Source: Armatimonadota bacterium (lineage in GTDB: Bacteria; Armatimonadota; UBA5829; DTJY01). Taken from it: DNA of 37,895 bases. The number at the start of each line of letters is the position of its first letter. Positions within the stretch are counted from its first letter, which is position 1. Below are positions 18,729-25,888 of the stretch, one piece after another. The notes under the pieces were generated by a model. It had not been told where the DNA came from. It did no database searches and was given only the letters and a program-made list of their open reading frames with translations. Position numbers and translations under genes: made by a program. The stretch spans positions 1 through 37,895 of the forward strand of contig JARYMF010000007.1 in assembly GCA_029907255.1 (NCBI GenBank), given 5' to 3'.

Positions 18729-19154
18729 ATGAAAACCTATACGGCAAAGCCGCAGGAAATACAACGAACGTGGTACGTAGTCGATGCTGCTGGTAAGCCG
18801 CTCGGTCGTCTTGCCTCTCAGGTAGCAAAGATTTTGCGTGGCAAGCATAAGGCAATCTTTACGCCGCATGTAGACACCGGAGACCATGTAATCATTATAA
18901 ATGCAGAAAAAGTAGTCCTAACAGGCAAAAAGGCAGGCGAGCCCATATATTGGCACTCGGGTTATCCGGGGGGCTTAAAGAGCACGACTTATGGCAAAAT
19001 GCTTTCTGAAAAGCCGGAGCAGCTTATCAGAAGAGCGATTAAAGGGATGCTTCCACATAATGCACTAGGTAGGAAAATTTTTAGGAAACTCAAAGTTTAT
19101 CGAGGCGCCGAACATCCTCATGAGGCACAGAAGCCAGAGGCGCTTGAGATTTAG
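18729..19154 (+). CDS. rplM: 50S ribosomal protein L13
   Basis: L13 (141 residues) is an early 50S assembly protein. [31 protein letters not shown] and [20 protein letters not shown] are diagnostic. ATG 18729 follows GGGAGGA (18718-18724). It is paired with rpsI as usual. Confidence 0.96.
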   Translation: MKTYTAKPQEIQRTWYVVDAAGKPLGRLASQVAKILRGKHKAIFTPHVDTGDHVIIINAEKVVLTGKKAGEPIYWHSGYPGGLKSTTYGKMLSEKPEQLIRRAIKGMLPHNALGRKIFRKLKVYRGAEHPHEAQKPEALEI

Positions 19155-19168
19155 GAGGAAACACGGTC

Positions 19169-19564
19169 TTGGTAGAGCAGGTTAAATACTACGCAACAGG
19201 CCATAGAAAAAACGCAACGGCAAAAGTATGGTTAACGCCTGGGGAGGGCATTATAACCATAAATGGCCGCCCGGCCGCCGAGTACCTCGGGCGCAAGACT
19301 CTCGAAATGATCATCCGACAGCCGTTGGAAGCTGTGGATGTCGCCGGGAAATATAATGTCATAGCACATGTACTTGGCGGCGGCATTTCTGGTCAGGCGG
19401 GAGCAATCCGACATGGCATCTCTAAAGCTCTCGTTGTTGCCGACCCAGAACTGCGGCCTTTATTGAGGAGAATGGGCTTCCTCACACGCGACCCAAGAGT
19501 AAAGGAGCGCAAGAAGTACGGTAGGAAGCGTGCGCGCCGCGGATTCCAGTTCTCGAAGCGTTAA
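19169..19564 (+). CDS. rpsI: 30S ribosomal protein S9
   Basis: S9 (131 residues) reaches the P site with its C-terminal tail, which ends in the conserved SKR. Core motifs are [36 protein letters not shown] and [17 protein letters not shown]. It starts with TTG at 19169 after AGGAGGA (19153-19159), partly over the rplM stop. Confidence 0.96.
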   Translation: MVEQVKYYATGHRKNATAKVWLTPGEGIITINGRPAAEYLGRKTLEMIIRQPLEAVDVAGKYNVIAHVLGGGISGQAGAIRHGISKALVVADPELRPLLRRMGFLTRDPRVKERKKYGRKRARRGFQFSKR

Positions 19565-19611
19565 AATATCTGGCCGTTTCTTGCAATAGAAAAGATTCGG
19601 TTGCGAATTAA

Positions 19612-19671
19612 GGGGCGAAGCATCGGCTTTCGTAATGAGTTAAACGATTTATAGAGCCGAGGTTTCGCCCC
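19612..19671 (+). terminator. Long two-part hairpin downstream of rpsI (possible terminator or structured RNA)
   Basis: GGGGCGAA (19612-19619) pairs with TTCGCCCC (19664-19671), and TCGGCT (19623-19628) pairs with AGCCGA (19655-19660). This makes an interrupted 14-pair stem with a 26-base loop. A small ATTCG/CGAAT hairpin (19595-19608) precedes it and GTGCTA/TAGCAC (19693-19719) follows. There is no T-run, so classic intrinsic termination is doubtful even though the ribosomal genes end here. The whole gap 19565-19843 holds no gene that I can see. Confidence 0.45.
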
Positions 19672-19843
19672 ATTTGCATGTTAAGAAGTGATGTGCTATA
19701 TTTCAAATACATCTAGCACTTGTACTTGCTAAAGTTCATGCCTCAACCAAGCCGATAATTTGAAAGGCAGCGCTTCAATCCAATTTTGAGCTGGTATACT
19801 ATAAACTGAAAATGTTTCTTTGCCTATGAGGAGAATTGAACTA

Positions 19844-20662
19844 TTGGCAAAAAATATCATATTCTATTTTGCCTTTTCAGCATTCCTAATAATCGGCAGT
19901 GTATATGCCGATGGGCAGCTTACCATTACCCTTGATCCCCCTGCCGAGGAGCAGAAGGATAATCTTCGTTTGAACCACGAGACACTCGGCGCTACTAGAG
20001 AGAACTCAGCAAAATATGAAGCAAGAGTTCTAAGTGCACGGCAAACCACAAACAAGGAAGTCGTAATCGGTCGAGTAGGGGTTGTCAAGGCGGCAAATGC
20101 AAATATCATGCGCGCTCCTACAAAGAAAGGATATCAGCTATTTACCTGTCCCAGGGGTTCATATCTTGCAATCGTCGCTGATAGCCCCAATTGGTATGGT
20201 GTCTTGATGATTGATGGCAGTACAGGCTGGATTGAAAAGAGCAAAGTAAGCCTTCTAAATTACAATGTTATAGGCCAGAAGAACCTTCCAAATGGACTTG
20301 GCCCTAAAATTGTTAACACAGCGCTTAAATACCTTGGCATTCCCTATCGGTGGGGTGGTTACTCTTGGAATGGATTGGACTGCTCAGGTTTTGTTAAGGC
20401 TGTCTTTGCAAGCCATGGTATAGAACTCCCTCGAACAGCACGTGAGCAAGCCAGTGTAGGCGTTCCTGTCAATGCAAGCGACCTCCAACCTGGCGACCGG
20501 CTTTACTTTGCATGCAAAGGTGGCGCGATTGACCACTGCGGTATTTACATTGGCAATGGTTTATTTATCCATTCATCATCATCGCGAGGAGGAGTTGCTA
20601 TCGACAATCTTCTAACAAAACCTCTCTATTATAATACACTTGTTGCCGCCCGAAGATCATAA
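19844..20662 (+). CDS. Secreted NlpC/P60 cell-wall endopeptidase with SH3-like domain
   Basis: The 272-residue protein starts with a signal peptide (lysine, then IIFYFAFSAFLIIGSVYA, cleavage before DG). An SH3-like segment spans about residues 75-140 (NIMRAPTKKGYQLF). The C-terminal NlpC/P60 domain (about 155-270) has catalytic C180 (GLDCSGFVK), H231 (IDHCGIYIG) and H243 (FIHSSS), expected to cleave gamma-D-Glu-diaminopimelate-type peptidoglycan bonds. TTG 19844 is chosen because GAGGAG (19828-19833) sits ten bases upstream. ATG 19826, in frame, lacks a ribosome binding site. A weak TATACT (19795-19800) could be its -10 box. Confidence 0.88.
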   Translation: MAKNIIFYFAFSAFLIIGSVYADGQLTITLDPPAEEQKDNLRLNHETLGATRENSAKYEARVLSARQTTNKEVVIGRVGVVKAANANIMRAPTKKGYQLFTCPRGSYLAIVADSPNWYGVLMIDGSTGWIEKSKVSLLNYNVIGQKNLPNGLGPKIVNTALKYLGIPYRWGGYSWNGLDCSGFVKAVFASHGIELPRTAREQASVGVPVNASDLQPGDRLYFACKGGAIDHCGIYIGNGLFIHSSSSRGGVAIDNLLTKPLYYNTLVAARRS

Positions 20663-20699
20663 CTCTCCGAATATGGCAAGCGACGAATCCTTCCTCTTG

Positions 20700-20728
20700 T
20701 TGATAAAACGGCGTCCGTGTGGTATCAT
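20700..20728 (+). promoter_or_regulatory. Sigma-70-type promoter of argCJB
   Basis: TTGATA (20700-20705) and TATCAT (20723-20728) are 17 bases apart. Transcription would start near 20735, leaving a leader of about 48 bases before argC. No palindromic ARG box is recognisable near it. Confidence 0.65.
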
Positions 20729-20782
20729 TTTTCCATCCGCATTTTCTTTAGCGTCTATTTTCATCTTAGAAAGATTTAAGAA

Positions 20783-21829
20783 ATGGTAAGAGTAGGTGTT
20801 ATTGGAGCATTAGGATACGGCGGCGGCGAGCTTGTACGAATTCTTACTAATCACCCACATGTCAAGCTAACATATTTATGTTCAGAGCTTGAGAAGCCTG
20901 TGCGCATTTCAGATGTATGTCCAGGACTTAAAGGCATCCTTGATGCCAACTGCGAGGTATACGACCCAAACACAGCGATCGAGCAATGCGACATACTTTT
21001 TATTGCTCAACATCCCGGGTGGGCAATGAAACATGCTAGGCGGTTTCTTGACACTGGAATCAAAGTTATTGATTTGAGTGCAGACTTCCGACTTCGCAAC
21101 CCCGAAAATTATGAGCAGTGGTATAAAATTAAGCATGAATCACCCGAATTGATTCAGCAAGCGGTTTACGGGTTGCCAGAACTCTATAGAAGTCAAATTG
21201 CCCAGGCGAAATTGATTGCCAACCCTGGTTGCTTTCCAACGGGTGCAATCTTGGCTCTAATGCCTCTGCTAAGAGAGAAGCTTGTGGACCCAGATACAAT
21301 CATTGTGGATTCGAAAACTGGTGCTTCAGGCGCAGGGCGCATGGCTCATAAACTCGACTTCCATTTTCCTGAGCTTAACGAGAGCATGAAGCCATATAAC
21401 GTTGGTGTCCATAGACATACCCCTGAAATTGAGCAGGAGCTTACTTCGATTGCTGGATGCCAAGTAACCATATCATTCACGCCCCACTTAGTGCCAATCA
21501 CTAGAGGTATTCTTACAACCGCATATGCTAGGCTTATTGACACTAATATGACAACAGAAAATCTCGTTGACATCTACAGGCAACATTATGCAGATGATTA
21601 CTTCGTTGTAGTCCTAAATGCGGGCGAATATCCAGCTACAAAAAACACGTATGGTTCGAACTTTTGTCAGATTGGTTTAAAAGTCGACGAAAGGACAGGG
21701 CGTGTGGTTGTAATTTCTGCTATTGACAATCTAGTCAAAGGCATGGCAGGCGAAGCAGTGCAAAATATGAACCTGATGTGCGGTTTTGACGAAAAGACTG
21801 CGCTTGATCGTCCGGCGGTGTTTCCATGA
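20783..21829 (+). CDS. argC: N-acetyl-gamma-glutamyl-phosphate reductase
   Basis: ArgC reduces N-acetylglutamyl phosphate to the semialdehyde with NADPH, step 3 of arginine synthesis. The nucleotide-binding loop is GALGYGGGE (8-16). The catalytic cysteine is C150 in IANPGCFPTGA, and the conserved HRHTPEIEQEL is present. The length of 348 residues fits the long (type 1) form. The ribosome binding site is weak (AGAAAG). The stop overlaps argJ by ATGA. Confidence 0.96.
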   Translation: MVRVGVIGALGYGGGELVRILTNHPHVKLTYLCSELEKPVRISDVCPGLKGILDANCEVYDPNTAIEQCDILFIAQHPGWAMKHARRFLDTGIKVIDLSADFRLRNPENYEQWYKIKHESPELIQQAVYGLPELYRSQIAQAKLIANPGCFPTGAILALMPLLREKLVDPDTIIVDSKTGASGAGRMAHKLDFHFPELNESMKPYNVGVHRHTPEIEQELTSIAGCQVTISFTPHLVPITRGILTTAYARLIDTNMTTENLVDIYRQHYADDYFVVVLNAGEYPATKNTYGSNFCQIGLKVDERTGRVVVISAIDNLVKGMAGEAVQNMNLMCGFDEKTALDRPAVFP

Positions 21830-23025
21830 TAGAATATCCTAGTTCAATAACCAAGCCAAAGGGCTTTTTAGCAGCAGGGGTGCGCGCTGGAATCAAAGAA
21901 AAAGGCGAGGATTTGGCGCTCATAGTTTCGGAACAACCTGCTTCGATAGCTGGTGTCTTTACAAAAAACGTATTTAAAGCCGCTCCGGTTCAGGTATGCA
22001 TTTCGCGAATTCCCAGGGCAACCGCTCGGGCAATTGTCGCAAATAGCGGCAATGCAAATGCATGTACAGGTAAGGTCGGAATAGAAGATGCCAGGCGTAT
22101 GATTGTCGAGGTGGCAAGCCGACTGAACGTGCCGGAGGAAGATGTGTTTGTTGCGTCCACTGGCGTCATAGGACAGCGTCTGCCAATGCAAAAAATATTA
22201 AAAGGCATTGATTTGGCAGTCTCAAGTCTGAGCAAGAATGGCGGCTCGAAAGCAGCTCGGGCGATTATGACCACCGATACTCGTCCGAAGGAAGCCGAAG
22301 TTGAGTTTGATATCGGTGGGGTGAGGGCAACAATAGGCGGCATTGCTAAAGGTGCAGGCATGATATGTCCAAATATGGCAACAATGCTTGCATTCCTTAC
22401 CACCGATGTTGCTATTACACCCACAATGCTTCAGATAGCATTATCTCGTTCGACGGAAATCTCGTTCAACTGCCTTACTGTTGATGGCGACACAAGCACA
22501 AATGATAGCGTATTTATTCTTGCGAATGGGGTAGCTGGAAATCCAGTAATTAATGCTGAGGATGAGGTTTTTCAGGTTTTTCAACAACACCTTGATGCTG
22601 TCACAACCAAACTTGCTCGCCAAATTGCAGCAGACGGCGAAGGCGCTACGAAGACAGTCAGCGTAACGGTCAAAGGCGCAAAATCCTTTGAAGACTGCCG
22701 CCAAATTGCTAAAACCATAGCTAACTCTCCGCTCGTTAAGACGGCAATGTTCGGTTGCGACCCAAATTGGGGCCGAGTTATAGCAGCAGCGGGAAGAGCA
22801 GGCGTTGAATTCGACCCCAATGTAGTCAGTTTGTATTTTGGCGATATCTTAATCATTGAAAACGGAGAGCCTGTTGTTTTTTCGGAGGCCGAAGCACGCA
22901 AATATCTATCAGGAAAAGATGTGTTGATAACTTTGAACGTAGGCAGTGAGAATTGGTCTGCTACTATATGGACCTGCGATTTTTCGTACGACTACGTCAA
23001 AATCAATGCAGAATATCACACTTAA
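21826..23025 (+). CDS. argJ: Glutamate N-acetyltransferase / ornithine acetyltransferase
   Basis: ArgJ moves the acetyl group from N-acetylornithine to glutamate, making the pathway cyclic; many homologues also make acetylglutamate from acetyl-CoA. The self-cleavage site is A185-T186 in CPNMATMLAFLTTD, with T186 as the N-terminal nucleophile of the beta chain. KGAGMI precedes it, and SGNANACTG binds substrate. There are 399 residues. No separate argA or argE is seen, consistent with the cyclic route. Confidence 0.96.
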   Translation: MIEYPSSITKPKGFLAAGVRAGIKEKGEDLALIVSEQPASIAGVFTKNVFKAAPVQVCISRIPRATARAIVANSGNANACTGKVGIEDARRMIVEVASRLNVPEEDVFVASTGVIGQRLPMQKILKGIDLAVSSLSKNGGSKAARAIMTTDTRPKEAEVEFDIGGVRATIGGIAKGAGMICPNMATMLAFLTTDVAITPTMLQIALSRSTEISFNCLTVDGDTSTNDSVFILANGVAGNPVINAEDEVFQVFQQHLDAVTTKLARQIAADGEGATKTVSVTVKGAKSFEDCRQIAKTIANSPLVKTAMFGCDPNWGRVIAAAGRAGVEFDPNVVSLYFGDILIIENGEPVVFSEAEARKYLSGKDVLITLNVGSENWSATIWTCDFSYDYVKINAEYHT

Positions 23026-23095
23026 AATTCCACATGATTTTTTTTGTTATTGAAAGTGTAGTGAAACCGAAGTTTAAAGGTTAGGGAGAAAAAAA

Positions 23096-23953
23096 ATGAG
23101 TACTAGCGCCGAAAAAGCAGAAATTCTCGTCCAGGCTCTTCCATATATCAGGCAATACTATGGCAAGACCATCGTCGTTAAATATGGCGGCAATGCGATG
23201 GTGGACGAAAGGCTTAAACAAGGCGTAATGAAGGACATAGTCCTTATGCATTATGTAGGCATGCGTCCTGTACTTGTCCACGGTGGCGGTCCTGAAATTA
23301 CCGAATTAATGGAGCGAATGGGCAAAAAGCCGAGCTTCATCAAGGGGCTTCGTGTTACCGATGCAGAGACGATGGAAATCGTCGAGATGGTTCTTACTGG
23401 TAAAACAAACAAGAGCATTGTCTCACTTATCAACTCGCAGGGCGGTAAGGCTGTTGGGTTGAGCGGCAAGGATGGGAATCTTATGGTAGCTGAAAAGGCT
23501 CAGATTGAAGATGCCGACCTCGGATACGTTGGCAAAATTGTAGAAATAAACACCGAAATCGTCGAAACCCTAATTCATGAGGGATATATACCAGTAGTAT
23601 CCTCTATTGCGGTAGGTAGAGATTGGGAAACATATAATTTGAATGCAGACCACGCGGCTGGTGAGTTAGCCGGCGCGCTTGAGGCGGCAAAACTAATCAT
23701 TCTTACAGACGTAACAGGGGTTTATCGTGACTTTAACGACAAAACCAGCCTTATTTCGGAGCTTTCGGCATCAGAAGCCGAGGAAATGATTCGAACCGGC
23801 AAGGTTGACAAAGGAATGATTCCGAAGCTGGAGGCATGCCTTATGGCGTTATCGGGCGGCGTGGAACGCGCACATATTATTGATGGCACGCTACCCCATG
23901 CACTCCTGATGGAGATATTTACCGACACTGGCATTGGCACTATGATTACCTAG
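23096..23953 (+). CDS. argB: Acetylglutamate kinase
   Basis: ArgB phosphorylates N-acetylglutamate. KYGGNAM (29-35) and the HGGGPEI phosphate loop mark the amino-acid kinase fold. About 22 residues before TIVVKYGG form an N-terminal helix like that of hexameric, arginine-inhibited enzymes, which suggests feedback control (inference). There are 285 residues. ATG 23096 follows GGGAGA. It sits 70 bases after argJ, with an eight-T run (23037-23044) in the gap but no stem before it. Confidence 0.95.
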   Translation: MSTSAEKAEILVQALPYIRQYYGKTIVVKYGGNAMVDERLKQGVMKDIVLMHYVGMRPVLVHGGGPEITELMERMGKKPSFIKGLRVTDAETMEIVEMVLTGKTNKSIVSLINSQGGKAVGLSGKDGNLMVAEKAQIEDADLGYVGKIVEINTEIVETLIHEGYIPVVSSIAVGRDWETYNLNADHAAGELAGALEAAKLIILTDVTGVYRDFNDKTSLISELSASEAEEMIRTGKVDKGMIPKLEACLMALSGGVERAHIIDGTLPHALLMEIFTDTGIGTMIT

Positions 23954-24003
23954 CTTTACCAGTTGGTGTTTGTGCCTCAATTGCACATGCGGTTCTACCG
24001 TGA

Positions 24004-24033
24004 TTGACTTTTGTGCGAGAATAGGAGTACAAT
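24004..24033 (+). promoter_or_regulatory. Promoter ahead of argD
   Basis: TTGACT (24004-24009) and TACAAT (24028-24033) are 18 bases apart. Transcription would begin near 24040 and make a leader of about 135 bases before the argD ATG. This gives argD and downstream genes their own promoter in the 222-base argB-argD gap. Confidence 0.6.
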
Positions 24034-24068
24034 AAACTACAATAGCAACTGTGAATTAGCATGAAAAC

Positions 24069-24141
24069 GCCGGATTGCTCAAAAACCGCATACCGGCCTG
24101 GATATGACAAAGGGACGGAGCCTTTTGCTCTGTCTCTTTGT
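24069..24141 (+). terminator. argD leader with terminator-like hairpin (candidate attenuator)
   Basis: Bases 24107-24120 pair with 24128-24141 to make a 14-pair stem with two G-U pairs and a seven-base loop CCTTTTG, followed by GTTTAG. A GCCGG/CCGGC stem (24069-24073/24093-24097) lies just upstream. A 28-codon reading frame (24061-24147) runs through both. The position between a promoter and argD suggests attenuation or termination of argCJB read-through. The 3' T-run is short, so efficiency is uncertain. Confidence 0.5.
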
Positions 24142-24175
24142 GTTTAGAAGATAGGAAAGGGTAAGTGGAATAGCG

Positions 24176-25378
24176 ATGCTAGATATAGATACAAAGACTG
24201 CGATTGAAATGGATGCCAAGTATATGATGCGCTTTGTTGGGCGGTTGCCAGTTGCATTTGTACGCGGTGAAGGAATAAAAGTTTGGGATGCTGAAGGAAA
24301 AGAATACCTAGACTTTCTTGCAGGTATCGCAGTAAATGGTTTGGGCCATTGTCCACCAGCCGTTGTGTCGGCTATTAGGGAGCAAGCTGGGACGCTCATG
24401 CATGTGAGCAATCTATACTACATACCCCAACAAGCAGTTCTTGCAAAGCGGTTGGTTGAGCTCTCAGGCTTGGGTAAGGCGTTTTTTTGCAATAGCGGTG
24501 CGGAAGCAAATGAAGCAGCTATAAAGCTTGCCCGAAAGTGGGCAAAAGAGAACCGTGGTGAAGATAAATATGAGATCATAACAACAGAGGGGTCTTTCCA
24601 TGGGCGAACTCTTGCTACTGTAACTGCGACAGGACAGCCGAAGTACCATCAGGGATTCGAACCATTGGTTCCTGGGTTCAAATACGTGCCATTTAATGAC
24701 CTCACGGCGTTGAAGGCAGCAATTTCTGAGAGCACATGTGCAATAATGCTCGAGCCCATACAGGGCGAATCGGGCGTTTTTCCTGCTAGTCTTGAATATC
24801 TGCGTGGCGTTAGAAAACTTTGTGATGAATTAGGATTGCTCTTGATACTAGATGAGATTCAAACTGGGTTAGGTAGAACTGGAAAGTGGTTTGGTTTTCA
24901 GCATTATGGCATAATGCCAGATATCATGACGTTGGCAAAGACTCTGGGAGGAGGCTTCCCAATAGGTGCATGTCTAGCGTCTGATATCGTTGCCACCGGA
25001 TTTCAGCCGGGCAATCATTCTTCAACTTTCGGCGGAAATCCATTGGCTTGTGCCGCTGCAATCGCCGCATTGCGCGCAATTGACGAAGAAGGCTTGGTTC
25101 AAAACTCGGCGGAAGTAGGGGTTTATTTTAAGGACCGGCTGGAAGAACTTAAATCAAGACGGGATGATATCGTCGAAATACGTGGTGTGGGTTTAATGAT
25201 TGGAATGACGCTGGCGCGCAAGGATGCACCCAAAGTGGCAACGAAATGCCTAGAAAAAGGGTTAATACTCAATTCGATTGGCGAAAGCATTTTGAGATTT
25301 CTCCCACCTTTAATTGTCAAAAAGGAACATGTTGATACCGCTGTGGATATACTTAGCGAAACCCTTCAGGAGGTTTAG
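24176..25378 (+). CDS. argD: Acetylornithine aminotransferase
   Basis: ArgD is a PLP enzyme that transaminates N-acetylglutamate semialdehyde to N-acetylornithine. There are 400 residues. The PLP lysine is K255 (MTLAKTLGGGFPIG), the aspartate pair is D226-E227 (ILDEIQTGLGRTG), and phosphate-binding NSGAEANEAAIKLAR is present. It follows the leader described above. The ATG at 24176 has only a distant AGGAAAGGG (24153-24161). Confidence 0.95.
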   Translation: MLDIDTKTAIEMDAKYMMRFVGRLPVAFVRGEGIKVWDAEGKEYLDFLAGIAVNGLGHCPPAVVSAIREQAGTLMHVSNLYYIPQQAVLAKRLVELSGLGKAFFCNSGAEANEAAIKLARKWAKENRGEDKYEIITTEGSFHGRTLATVTATGQPKYHQGFEPLVPGFKYVPFNDLTALKAAISESTCAIMLEPIQGESGVFPASLEYLRGVRKLCDELGLLLILDEIQTGLGRTGKWFGFQHYGIMPDIMTLAKTLGGGFPIGACLASDIVATGFQPGNHSSTFGGNPLACAAAIAALRAIDEEGLVQNSAEVGVYFKDRLEELKSRRDDIVEIRGVGLMIGMTLARKDAPKVATKCLEKGLILNSIGESILRFLPPLIVKKEHVDTAVDILSETLQEV

Positions 25379-25417
25379 TTTTATTAGACTTCCGCTGTGT
25401 TGAGAGGAGATACAAAA

Positions 25418-25885
25418 ATGTGGAAGCAACTTACCCAGAAAGCACAAAAAGCAGTCTTTCTGGCGCTTGAAGAAGCAGGAAAACTTGGTTATAGCCATGT
25501 AGGTCCAGAACATTTGCTTCTAGCGCTTGTCAGAGAAGAAGATTGCCTTGCCGCCAGAATTCTCGAGCGGGTAGGCGTTGACCTTGGTACGGTGCGCAGC
25601 GAAATTATGAAGCGGTTGTCGAGAGGTTCGGAGACGTTGAGCGATGGTCTTGAGCTTACGGCTGAGGCAAAGCACGTAATAGACCTAGCTTTTGATGAAA
25701 GCAGACAGGCGAAAGAGGAATGGATAGGAACTGAGCATTTACTAATTGGGCTTGCAGAAGAACCCCATAGTATTGCAGCTCAATTTCTTGCCGAGCATGG
25801 TATTGATGCAGCACTAATTCGCAGAGAGCTGAGAAGTATGCAAGCAGGTGTATTGCCGTTCGGGCAGAACAGTGGAGGAAAGTAA
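25418..25885 (+). CDS. Free-standing double Clp_N (ClpC N-domain-like) protein
   Basis: The 155-residue protein consists of two Clp_N repeats (about 1-70 and 77-143) and nothing else: no AAA+ domain and no other known domain. Each repeat has the family GxEHLLL/I core (VGPEHLLLAL, IGTEHLLIGL). In B. subtilis ClpC this domain binds phosphoarginine through Glu32/Glu106 with Thr7/Thr81 (as I recall); T6, E31, T81 and E106 match here. ATG 25418 follows GAGAGGAGA; an upstream TTG (25397) is unlikely. It sits 39 bases after argD and three bases before the fused Clp_N-ArgF gene, so it is in the arginine operon. Its function is unknown; a regulator, adaptor or partner of that fusion is inference. Confidence 0.9.
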   Translation: MWKQLTQKAQKAVFLALEEAGKLGYSHVGPEHLLLALVREEDCLAARILERVGVDLGTVRSEIMKRLSRGSETLSDGLELTAEAKHVIDLAFDESRQAKEEWIGTEHLLIGLAEEPHSIAAQFLAEHGIDAALIRRELRSMQAGVLPFGQNSGGK

Positions 25886-25888
25886 CAA

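Noticed and set aside
23037..23044. Eight-T run after argJ as a terminator
   Set aside because: No stem precedes it, so it is just an AT-rich spacer before argB.
24041..24175. A known riboswitch or T-box in the argD leader
   Set aside because: I could not match conserved cores of T-box, cyclic-di-GMP, guanidine or SAM classes; only generic hairpins are visible.
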